Assembly: GCA_022567365.1 (NCBI GenBank)
Contig: JADFHG010000181.1
Span: forward strand, 1 to 7,285
From: Planctomycetota bacterium
GTDB lineage: Bacteria; Planctomycetota; Phycisphaerae; UBA1845
Reading direction: 5' to 3'
Length of the DNA: 7,285 nucleotides
A model generated the notes under the pieces. That model had not been told where the DNA came from. It saw only the letters and a program-made list of their open reading frames with translations, and made no database searches. Both the position numbers and the translations under genes were made by a program. This document shows positions 1 to 5,914 of this stretch, piece after piece (positions within the stretch are counted from its first letter, which is position 1; every line of letters begins with the position of its first letter).

Positions 1-148
1 CGGGGATGGCCGAGAAGGCCCCGTCGGCGCTGATGCTCGCGGACCCCGCGGCCGCGACGGACAAAACGTCGTCAATACCTCCCGACGCGAACGGGGTTAC
101 CCAACCGCAGCCGGTGATTGCAACGGGTTGAGCGGTATGACTTGGCAT
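1..148 (-). CDS. Beta-ketoacyl-ACP synthase-like protein, N-terminal fragment
   Basis: This gene starts at the ATG at 146-148 and runs off the left edge, so only 49 codons are visible. Residues 9-20 read VAITGCGWVTPF, which matches the first beta strand and turn of the thiolase-fold condensing enzymes (consensus V-V-I-T-G-x-G-x-V-T/S-P). In that family this segment lies within the first 15 or so residues, as here. Such enzymes condense an acyl thioester with malonyl-ACP in fatty acid, polyketide or related lipid synthesis, in the cytoplasm. The active-site cysteine and histidines would lie beyond the window, so activity cannot be judged. A GGTGA sequence sits 7 nt upstream of the ATG. The opposite strand is also open here and ends at a TGA at 129-131, but it shows no recognisable motif. 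Confidence is good for the superfamily and low for the exact pathway. Confidence 0.75.
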   Translation of the reverse strand, partial: MPSHTAQPVAITGCGWVTPFASGGIDDVLSVAAAGSASISADGAFSAIP

Positions 149-155
149 GTGCAAT

Positions 156-160
156 TCACC
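156..160 (-). promoter_or_regulatory. Probable ribosome binding site of the ketosynthase-like gene
   Basis: GGTGA on the minus strand lies 7 nt before the ATG at 146-148. It is a moderate Shine-Dalgarno match and supports this start over any downstream one. Confidence 0.4.
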
Positions 161-219
161 AACGCGGCATCGGCCGTGCGTTCCCTGCCGCGTCGTCTTC
201 CATGGGCCGCCAGGGTCAC

Positions 220-315
220 CAGCCTGTTGAAAAACTGTGGCACGGGTTAATAGCCCGTCTTATCACCGGCTATTAGCGGGTGCCACACATACAGATCAGG
301 TTTTTCAACGTGCTG
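220..315. repeat. Large imperfect inverted-repeat element A
   Basis: The two ends are inverted copies of CAGC-NN-GTTGAAAAAC: the left end is at 220-235, and the right end reads GTTTTTCAAC at 300-309 followed by GCTG at 312-315. Inside lies a second pair of arms, GTGGCAC-n4-TAATAGCC at 237-255 against its complement at 268-286, with 15 of the 19 positions matching strictly, around a 12-nt loop. Each inner arm can also fold alone: ACGGGTT/AGCCCGT at 242-258 is a short hairpin with one G-T pair. The element has no coding capacity. It lies just upstream of the ketosynthase-like gene. Its ends are shared with element B at 663-795, which argues for a dispersed family rather than a chance hairpin. 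It could be a miniature inverted-repeat element or a structured transcript feature. Confidence 0.6.
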
Positions 316-323
316 TTAACAGC
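312..323. repeat. Perfect 12-bp palindrome GCTGTTAACAGC
   Basis: The sequence equals its own reverse complement. It joins the right end of element A to another copy of the same end motif, CAGCCTGTTTAAGAAAC at 320-336, which points away from the element. This may be the remains of a second, degraded element placed head to head with the first. Confidence 0.5.
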
Positions 324-430
324 CTGTTTAAGAAACCCATACCGGAGTTATTGGTTCACGTTTTCGCCGCCAAACGGCCGCGCCACCTGCTGCGGCGGTC
401 GTAGAGGTTCGGGAGCGTTTCACATGCCCA

Positions 431-452
431 CGTCCGCCGCGGGGGGCGGACG
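431..452. repeat. GC-rich hairpin, 8-bp perfect stem and 6-nt loop
   Basis: CGTCCGCC at 431-438 pairs perfectly with GGCGGACG at 445-452 around the loop GCGGGG. There is no T tract on either side, so it is not a classical intrinsic terminator. It could still stop or pause transcription between genes. Confidence 0.4.
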
Positions 453-522
453 CTACATCACGACTACCGTGCATCGACGGAAGAACCGCTAGACACGTAC
501 ATACGATCCGCGCATCGTTACC

Positions 523-540
523 GACGGCGCGCGCGCCGTC
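523..540. repeat. Perfect 18-bp GC palindrome
   Basis: GACGGCGCG followed by CGCGCCGTC is an exact self-complementary sequence without a spacer. It may be a binding site for a dimeric protein or part of the intergenic palindrome clutter; nothing else in the sequence decides this. Confidence 0.45.
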
Positions 541-662
541 AAGCCGGGCGAAGTCGAAGACGATACCGACGCTTCATGCGCGGTGCGATCGGCGGGGCGG
601 TCTCGGGCGATCTTGGTTGGACGATTACGGTGCGACCTCCAACGTCGCCGCGTGTGCTCTGT

Positions 663-795
663 CAGCATGTTGAAGAACAGAATACTTTGTGGGACCAACC
701 CGGCAAGCCGGCTGGCCGGCAGTCGGTCGTTCTTGGCCCACCAGCGGCATTTGACCGACTAGAAAGTCGGTCCCACAGTCTTATTCAACGGGCTG
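663..795. repeat. Large inverted-repeat element B, ends shared with element A
   Basis: The left end CAGCATGTTGAAGAAC (663-678) and TGTGGGACC (688-696) are inverted at the right as GGTCCCACA (770-778) and TTATTCAACGGGCTG (781-795). The right arm contains a perfect hairpin, GACCGACT (753-760) with AGTCGGTC (765-772) and loop AGAA. In the left arm GACCAAC (693-699) faces GTCGGTC (722-728), and a copy of the 20-bp repeat (700-719) fills the loop. The element ends one base before the stop codon of the glycosyltransferase gene, so it would form the start of that gene's 3' untranslated region. No open frame inside it is credible. Confidence 0.6.
700..719 (-). repeat. 20-bp quasi-palindromic repeat, copy 1 (variant)
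   Basis: It reads CCGGCAAGCCGGCTGGCCGG on the plus strand, which is the reverse complement of the consensus CCGGCCAACCGGCTTGCCGG with one substitution. It lies in the loop of the left hairpin of element B. Confidence 0.75.
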
Positions 796-1560
796 CTATG
801 GGGTCGGCGCGGTGGGCGTGGCCGACGATCGAAGCGGGGTGGACTGGATAATGCGCCGTCGCAAACGGAACAACTCGCGAAACGCGCGGAAGATGACCCG
901 GAGGTTGGCGCCGGTTTGCGTGCCCGCGGTTCGCGCGTAGTGGTGTACACCGACCTGGCCTATGCGGTATCCCAGCCTCGTCGCCTTGGCCAGAATCTCC
1001 GCGTCGATAAGGGCGCCCATGGACCACATCTCGATCTCGTCGAACAACCGGCGGGGGAAGATCTTGAACGCGCCGTCGACGTCTCGAATCCGCATGCCGA
1101 AGACGCGGTTGACCAACACGCCCCAACAAAACGCGTTGATCTTGCGCAACATGGAGTCCCGGCGGTTCAGCCGAAAGCCGCTGATGATGTCGTATTCGTC
1201 GAGCATGGCGAGCAGCAATTCGATCTCCTCGAAGTCGAATTGTCCGTCACCGTCGGTGTAGAAGACCCAGTCTTTCCGGGCTTCGCGAAACCCGCGCTGC
1301 AGCGCACCGCCGTAACCGAGGTTGGGGTCGTTGTGCACGGCACGCACGTGGTCGTGTTCGGCTGCCAGACGATCGGCGATCTCGCCGGTCCGATCCTTAC
1401 TCCCGTCGTTGACGATAATGATCTCGAAATCGCGCACGAGTCTGCGGCACGCCTTCAGCGCCGCGCGCGTCGTTCGCTCGACGTTGGCTTCCTCGTTGTA
1501 GCACGGGAAGAAAACGCTGATGCTTACGTCCTTGGGCGTGGGCGTTGCCTCATCGGTCAC
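796..1560 (-). CDS. Family 2 glycosyltransferase, dolichyl-phosphate-mannose-synthase-like
   Basis: The 254-residue product is a GT-A fold sugar transferase that would use a nucleotide-sugar donor, most likely with a polyprenyl phosphate acceptor at the cytoplasmic face of the membrane. Seen in order: the N-terminal strand ISVFFPCYNEEANV (14-27), the nucleotide-binding IIIVNDGSKDRTGEIAD (47-63), LGYGGALQRGF (81-91), the metal-binding DGDGQFD (103-109, DxD type), GFRLNRRDSMLRKIN (128-142) and DVDGAFKIFPR (160-170), a pattern typical of the DPM/DPG synthase branch. There are no transmembrane helices at the C-terminus, unlike long bacterial relatives. The start is a GTG with GAGGA 8 nt upstream. 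It lies 186 nt downstream of the large secreted protein in the same direction, so co-transcription is possible but unproven. Donor and acceptor cannot be read from the sequence. Confidence 0.92.
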   Translation of the reverse strand: MTDEATPTPKDVSISVFFPCYNEEANVERTTRAALKACRRLVRDFEIIIVNDGSKDRTGEIADRLAAEHDHVRAVHNDPNLGYGGALQRGFREARKDWVFYTDGDGQFDFEEIELLLAMLDEYDIISGFRLNRRDSMLRKINAFCWGVLVNRVFGMRIRDVDGAFKIFPRRLFDEIEMWSMGALIDAEILAKATRLGYRIGQVGVHHYARTAGTQTGANLRVIFRAFRELFRLRRRIIQSTPLRSSATPTAPTP

Positions 1561-1568
1561 GTTTGGAG

Positions 1569-1573
1569 TCCTC
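1569..1573 (-). promoter_or_regulatory. Ribosome binding site of the glycosyltransferase gene
   Basis: GAGGA on the minus strand lies 8 nt before the GTG at 1558-1560. It decides in favour of this GTG as the start codon. Confidence 0.6.
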
Positions 1574-1656
1574 GGTCACATCGGGGCGGACGGTGCCGTC
1601 GGTCGGGCTGATCGCGAGATCATCCTATCGACACCAAGCGGGCAGGCGGAGTGTAT

Positions 1657-1702
1657 ACCGTCGCGCTTGGCAGTGCGAACCCAGCTTGCACGGGGCGACG
1701 GT
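1657..1702. repeat. Intergenic stem-loop between the secreted protein and the glycosyltransferase
   Basis: ACCGTCGC (1657-1664) pairs perfectly with GCGACGGT (1695-1702) across a 30-nt loop that contains a weaker inner pairing (GTGC with GCAC). It lies 45 nt downstream of the stop codon of the 1108-residue protein. No T tract follows on the minus strand, so a terminator role is only a possibility. Confidence 0.3.
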
Positions 1703-1746
1703 AGGCACGGTTGGGATCGCCGTTCGGCAGCCGGGCGGGCCGGTGC

Positions 1747-4700
1747 CTATTGGCAGGGATTGGGTATGCAGGGCACGTTTGGCCCCATGAATTCGCCGTC
1801 GATCGCCAGGCAAAACGATTGCGTGAGCGTCAGGCACGTCGGTGCCGGATCGAGGCAACACGCCCCGGCGTCGCACGGCGCCGCGCAGGGGAAGGGCAGA
1901 CCCTCAAAGGCGAAGAGGTCCATCAGGATGTCGTCAAAATCGATAGTACCGTCGGGGGAGCACGGGTGGAGGTCGACGGTTTCGAACGGCACGTCGAAGT
2001 CGCCGGCAAATGCGTTGAGCACCAGAACGATGTCATCGAAGTCGACGATTTTGTCGTCGTTGAGGTCGCCCCAGATCGGCATGACTGCCACCCCCGGGTT
2101 CGTGAGCGGTCCTCCGCAATCGGCTTGAACGTGGTAGATCGTATCGGTGGTGTTCGTGCTCGGCACGATGTCCTGCTCGATGACGACGATCGTCCCCCAT
2201 TGGGCTGGTAGCAGGAAGATGGGGTTGAGGACGAGTTGTCCGTCGAGGTCGAGGTATCGCACCAGACAGGAAAAGTTGGGCGATGTGACGAGCAGCGCGA
2301 CGGGCTCCGCGGAGTCCGGGGGCTGGGGCGTCACCGAGAACGACCGCAAGCCGAGCACCTCGACGATCGGCCCCAGCGATTCCCCGATGTGGTCCACCGA
2401 TCCGTCCTCGTTACAGATGTCGATCGTGCATTCGTTGAAGTCGTCTATGGGTTCGAGATCGCCCGTTTCGGAGTTGCAGCAGGTGCCCGGCGGCGTGGCA
2501 TCCGGGAACTCGCACACATTGTCGACGCACAGGTCGATCGTGCAGGCGTCTCCGTCCTCACACTCGATGGGCAGCACGCACTCGAGGCATTCATCCGCGT
2601 CTTCATCGCAGTGTGCTTCGTCGAGGCAGGGATCCGGCCCGTCCGCGCACACCCCCGACACGCACGATTCATCCCCGTTGCAAAACGCACCGTCATCGCA
2701 AGGCGTCCCGTCCGGGATCGGCGTGAACACGCAGGATTCATCAACACACGTATCGATCGTGCATACGCTGCCGTCCGAGCACTCGTCGTCCTCGAAGCAC
2801 TCGATACACTCGTCGATCTCCTCGTCGCAGTGGGCAAGGTCGATGCATGGATCGCCGCCGTCCGCGCAGACGCCGGATTCGCACTGCTCGATGCCGTCGC
2901 AAAAGACGTCATCCGGACAGGGCGTGCCGTCCGGGACCGGCTCGCTGACGCAGACGTCGTCGATGCACGAGTCCGTCGTGCAGAGCAGGCCGTCGTCACA
3001 CTCGGGGTCGATCACGCACTCCAGGCACACGTCCTCCACTTCGTCGCAGTGTGCCTGATCGACGCAGGGGTCGGCACCGTCCGTGCACACGCCGCCGACG
3101 CAGACTTCGTCGCCGTTGCAGAACGCACCGTCGAGGCAGGGCGTACCGTCGCCTACCACGGCATGGGTGCAGAAGTTGTCCTCGCACGCGTCCGTCGTGC
3201 ACGGATTGGCGTCGTCGCAGTCGCCGTCCACGAGACAATCCAGGCACTCGTCGTTGGTTTCGTCGCAGAGGTCCGGGTCGACGCACGGGTCGGGTCCGTC
3301 GGAGCAGACGCCGCCCTGGCAGGATTCCTCGCCGTTGCAGAACGCGTCGTCCAGGCACGCCAGCCCGTCCACCACGGGCGTGTTCACGCAGGTGCCGGCG
3401 TCGCAGGTGTCCGTTGTGCAGGGGTTGCCGTCGGCACACTCGTCGTTCTTGGCGCACTCGAGGCAAACGTCGCTGTCCTCGTCGCAATGGTCGGGGTCGA
3501 CGCACGGGTCAAGTCCGTCGGCGCACGTACCGTCCTGGCAGGATTCCTCTCCGTTGCAGAACGAACCGTCGAGACACGGTGTGCCGTCGGGTGCCGGGTC
3601 GTGCGCGCACGTCCCGGCGACACACGCATCGATCGAACACCCATCCGCGTCGTCGCATTCGCCGTCGCTGATGCACTCGACGCACGCATCCATCTCTTCG
3701 TCGCAGTGGTCCGGGTCGACGCAAGGGTCGGGTCCGTCGGTGCAGACGCCTCCCTGACAGGATTCCTCGCCGTTGCAGAACGAATCGTCGACGCAGAGCG
3801 TACCGTCGCCGACCGGCTCATGGAGGCAGTCACCACCATCAAGGCACGTGTCCGTCGTGCAGGGGTTCGAGTCGTCGCACTGCCCGTCGTTTTCACACGT
3901 GTCGCATACATCTTCGATCTCATCGCATAGTTCGGGAGGACATGGTTCCGCCCCGTCAACGCAATCGCCGGCGTGGCAGATCTCCTCGCCGTTGCAAAAC
4001 GCGCCATCGGGGCAGGGCGTACTGTCGGGGAGCGGCGGATTCGTGCAGATACCAACTTCACACAACGGCGTTGTGCAGGGATTGCCGTCGTCGCAGTCCG
4101 CGTCCGTATCGCAGGTGACGCAATCGGGAACCTCCATGCCCACGCATAGCCCGCCGATACACGTGTCGTCAAGCGTGCAAGCGCTACCGTCATCGCACGT
4201 GTCGGCTATCTCACAGACGGAGAACACGATATCGACGATCGCGCCCGGGAGGTCCGCGTTCGGGTCATCCGAAGCGAAGGTCACCCCGCCGGTGCCGTCG
4301 GCGAGGTCGGCCGCCAGCGTGCGAACGCACTTGGACGAACCCGTCGCCGTGATCGGGGAGACAATCACGTTGTTCGTGATTGCCACCGCGATCGCGTTTT
4401 CGATGGTCGTGCGGTCCTCCCCGGGGTCGAAGCACGGATTGCCGTTGCACGGTCCTTCATCGCCCAGCGGCACGATGACGCGGACCATGTCCGGCGACCA
4501 AGGGAAGAACTCGGCGACCAACGCTGTGGCCGGTCCCCACGATTCGATCTGGGCGCCGTTCGGTGGGTCGGTCCATTCGCACGCACCCGGGTCGCCCGGA
4601 ACATCCGTGCCGAACAGTTCGAGCACGCTTTCGGTGATGCACGGAAACTTGCCTTTTCCGGTGCCGGCCACCCCGAGGACAGCCGTATTGACCGATACGC

Positions 4701-5073
4701 CGAGCGATTCGATTTCTTCAACGATCGCGCCGATGTTGTCGCAGAGTGCCTGCCCCTCGTCGACCATCGAACGCGACGTGTCCATGACGAACACGACATC
4801 GACGGCTGGGCAGGAAACGACGACCTCGCATTCGTCGCAAGGATTGTCCGTGCAATTCAGATCGGGATCCCATATGCCGTCGACCTTCAGGCACGCCTTC
4901 AGTGACGTATCGAGGCACTCGGCGCCAAAGGGAGGATCGGGGTTGTTGAAACAGCAGCGGCCGGTCGTCTGACCGAGGGAATAGGCGCATTGCAGGAGTA
5001 GGGCCAGGAGAAACACCACCCGCCCGGCTATATCGGTGGACGCGGCGCGGCGCGCCGTGCATCGCGTCGTCAT
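1747..5073 (-). CDS. Secreted VWA / Cys-rich repeat / dockerin multidomain protein
   Basis: The product has 1108 residues. A signal peptide spans about 1-35 (positive head, hydrophobic VVFLLALLL at 19-27). A short CC...C module (40-79) leads to a von Willebrand A domain (about 88-287) with the metal site DTSRS (D98, S100, S102), a candidate T183, and D205 in PLGDEGP. Seven repeats of about 73 residues with 12 cysteines each (318-828), plus partial units at both ends, follow; they resemble CTDC-type repeats (CTTDxC, DGTPC, FCNGEES). Residues 861-986 belong to a block shared with the paralogue upstream. A dockerin-like domain (1001-1057) has DLNDDKIVDFDD and DGTIDFDD, and a final CC...PNPC module resembles the N-terminal one. 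It is likely extracellular and calcium-dependent; ligand unknown. The ATG at 5071-5073 is chosen because it precedes the signal peptide and has GGGGGA 8 nt upstream; a longer frame to 5349 only translates two 20-bp repeats. Confidence 0.9.
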   Translation of the reverse strand: MTTRCTARRAASTDIAGRVVFLLALLLQCAYSLGQTTGRCCFNNPDPPFGAECLDTSLKACLKVDGIWDPDLNCTDNPCDECEVVVSCPAVDVVFVMDTSRSMVDEGQALCDNIGAIVEEIESLGVSVNTAVLGVAGTGKGKFPCITESVLELFGTDVPGDPGACEWTDPPNGAQIESWGPATALVAEFFPWSPDMVRVIVPLGDEGPCNGNPCFDPGEDRTTIENAIAVAITNNVIVSPITATGSSKCVRTLAADLADGTGGVTFASDDPNADLPGAIVDIVFSVCEIADTCDDGSACTLDDTCIGGLCVGMEVPDCVTCDTDADCDDGNPCTTPLCEVGICTNPPLPDSTPCPDGAFCNGEEICHAGDCVDGAEPCPPELCDEIEDVCDTCENDGQCDDSNPCTTDTCLDGGDCLHEPVGDGTLCVDDSFCNGEESCQGGVCTDGPDPCVDPDHCDEEMDACVECISDGECDDADGCSIDACVAGTCAHDPAPDGTPCLDGSFCNGEESCQDGTCADGLDPCVDPDHCDEDSDVCLECAKNDECADGNPCTTDTCDAGTCVNTPVVDGLACLDDAFCNGEESCQGGVCSDGPDPCVDPDLCDETNDECLDCLVDGDCDDANPCTTDACEDNFCTHAVVGDGTPCLDGAFCNGDEVCVGGVCTDGADPCVDQAHCDEVEDVCLECVIDPECDDGLLCTTDSCIDDVCVSEPVPDGTPCPDDVFCDGIEQCESGVCADGGDPCIDLAHCDEEIDECIECFEDDECSDGSVCTIDTCVDESCVFTPIPDGTPCDDGAFCNGDESCVSGVCADGPDPCLDEAHCDEDADECLECVLPIECEDGDACTIDLCVDNVCEFPDATPPGTCCNSETGDLEPIDDFNECTIDICNEDGSVDHIGESLGPIVEVLGLRSFSVTPQPPDSAEPVALLVTSPNFSCLVRYLDLDGQLVLNPIFLLPAQWGTIVVIEQDIVPSTNTTDTIYHVQADCGGPLTNPGVAVMPIWGDLNDDKIVDFDDIVLVLNAFAGDFDVPFETVDLHPCSPDGTIDFDDILMDLFAFEGLPFPCAAPCDAGACCLDPAPTCLTLTQSFCLAIDGEFMGPNVPCIPNPCQ
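2590..4122 (-). repeat. Seven tandem 219-bp coding repeats (73 residues each)
   Basis: The first cysteine of successive units falls at residues 318, 390, 464, 537, 610, 683 and 756, with the partial eighth at 829; spacing is 72, 74 and then 73 residues five times. Each full unit has the order CxxC, CDDxxxC, CTTDxC, C, DGTPC, FCNGEESC, C, DPC, HCDE. Units 2 to 4 are the most alike: all have CNGEESCQ and CVDP, and at DNA level they share a block of about 28 nt around TTGCAGAACG. Units 5 to 7 vary at these points. This suggests expansion by unequal exchange with the middle units the most recent. Confidence 0.9.
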
Positions 5074-5081
5074 TGCCTCTA

Positions 5082-5087
5082 TCCCCC
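5082..5087 (-). promoter_or_regulatory. Ribosome binding site of the large secreted protein gene
   Basis: GGGGGA on the minus strand lies 8 nt before the ATG at 5071-5073, the same spacing as for the glycosyltransferase. A second purine run, AGAGG, is only 2 nt from the ATG and is less likely to be used. The site supports the short form of the protein. Confidence 0.55.
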
Positions 5088-5145
5088 GTTCGCGCCGTGA
5101 CACGCGAGATCCCAGCGACCGATCCTTTGGGGCCGCTCGGTTGAA

Positions 5146-5165
5146 CCGGCCAACCGGCTTGCCGG
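5146..5165 (+). repeat. 20-bp quasi-palindromic repeat, copy 2
   Basis: Exact match to the consensus CCGGCCAACCGGCTTGCCGG. It lies 73 nt upstream of the chosen ATG of the large secreted protein. Confidence 0.85.
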
Positions 5166-5309
5166 CGCGAACGCCGCGTCGATTGTGGTCACGTTGGCTG
5201 CCACAACCAGGCGAGAACCGACGTTCCCCTCCGCCGCGCGCGTTTACGGCATTCGCGCCGGACACGGTTACGGGTCGTGCGCACATGCCGCTTCGCAAAC
5301 CGCAAACCA

Positions 5310-5329
5310 CCGGCCAACCGGCTTGCCGG
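5310..5329 (+). repeat. 20-bp quasi-palindromic repeat, copy 3
   Basis: Exact match to the consensus, same orientation as copy 2 and 164 nt from it (start to start). Confidence 0.85.
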
Positions 5330-5495
5330 CGCCAAGTGCAATTCGCCAACAGTAGCTTGGTTCAATGCCGCTAGCTTCTTGGAAACGCGCGGGCCGAATC
5401 AAAACGCCAGCCGGTTATCGAGAGCCACCGCAAAATCGCCCACCGAGGTTCGAAACGCCTTCGGTGAATCGTCTTCGCAGGTTCCCGTGGAACTA

Positions 5496-5515
5496 CCGGC
5501 AAGCCGGTTGGCTGG
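5496..5515 (-). repeat. 20-bp quasi-palindromic repeat, copy 4 (inverted, one mismatch)
   Basis: It reads CCGGCAAGCCGGTTGGCTGG on the plus strand, the reverse complement of the consensus with one change. It is the only copy in this gap facing the other way. Confidence 0.8.
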
Positions 5516-5574
5516 TTTCCCAATGCACCACGATTGTACGTCATTATGGGGCGCCGTGCAAGATATCGGTCGAA

Positions 5575-5594
5575 CCGGCCAACCGGCTTGCCGG
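5575..5594 (+). repeat. 20-bp quasi-palindromic repeat, copy 5
   Basis: Exact match to the consensus. TCGGT before it and ACCGA after it could extend a stem around the repeat. Confidence 0.85.
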
Positions 5595-5698
5595 GCGCCC
5601 ACCGACGACGGTGTTCGCCGCAAGCGGAACGCGCCGTTATAGGACTCTTCGTCCGCGAATTATCGATTGGCCGCCCCGGCGACGGGCCGGCACTGGCA

Positions 5699-5718
5699 CC
5701 GGCCAACCGGCTTGCCGG
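5699..5718 (+). repeat. 20-bp quasi-palindromic repeat, copy 6
   Basis: Exact match to the consensus. It is followed at 5734-5744 by a half copy, CGGCTTGCCGG, which suggests partial duplication or decay. Confidence 0.85.
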
Positions 5719-5914
5719 GCCGGTTCGCTGGGACGGCTTGCCGGTCCCGGCGTCCCACACCCAGCGAATCGGAATAGGATCGCGAAACGGCGGGACGGGG
5801 TTGCAGCGCGACGTTTCACGCCATGGGGCTTCCTCGCGATTGCGTTCGGACGGTCTCGTAGCCAAGGGACGGCAGGGCGCGAGGCGTAATGGGTATCCGG
5901 CGGGTGCAATGTGT

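Larger units (their letters stand above)
316..662. other. Intergenic stretch without a supported gene
   Basis: No open frame here has a recognisable product or a convincing start. It holds two strong GC palindromes, at 431-452 and 523-540, listed separately. One plus-strand frame has coding-like third positions on both sides of an in-frame TAG at 490-492 and may be a decayed gene. Confidence 0.5.

Noticed and set aside
3..131. A plus-strand frame ending in TGA at 129-131, read at first as the C-terminus of a gene entering from the left
   Set aside because: The minus strand over the same bases gives an ATG, a Shine-Dalgarno site and the ketosynthase motif VAITGCGWVTPF, which is much stronger evidence.
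753..772. The GACCGACT/AGTCGGTC hairpin as an intrinsic terminator for the glycosyltransferase
   Set aside because: The stem is good and well placed, but in the direction of transcription it is followed by AAATGCC with no T tract. I keep it as part of element B instead.
916..1611. A 231-residue plus-strand open frame over the glycosyltransferase gene
   Set aside because: The minus strand here encodes an unmistakable GT2 enzyme with all its motifs and a ribosome binding site; the plus frame is its shadow.
1724..1743. A further degenerate copy of the 20-bp repeat just after the stop of the large secreted protein
   Set aside because: It matches the inverted consensus at only about 14 of 20 positions in a GC-rich setting, which is not enough to separate it from chance.
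2236..3930. A 564-residue open frame on the plus strand opposite the Cys-rich repeats
   Set aside because: It is antisense to a gene with clear domains, and its internal repetition simply mirrors the 219-bp repeats. High GC leaves few stops in this frame. The plus-strand frames at 3773-4972 and 2147-3058 fail for the same reason.
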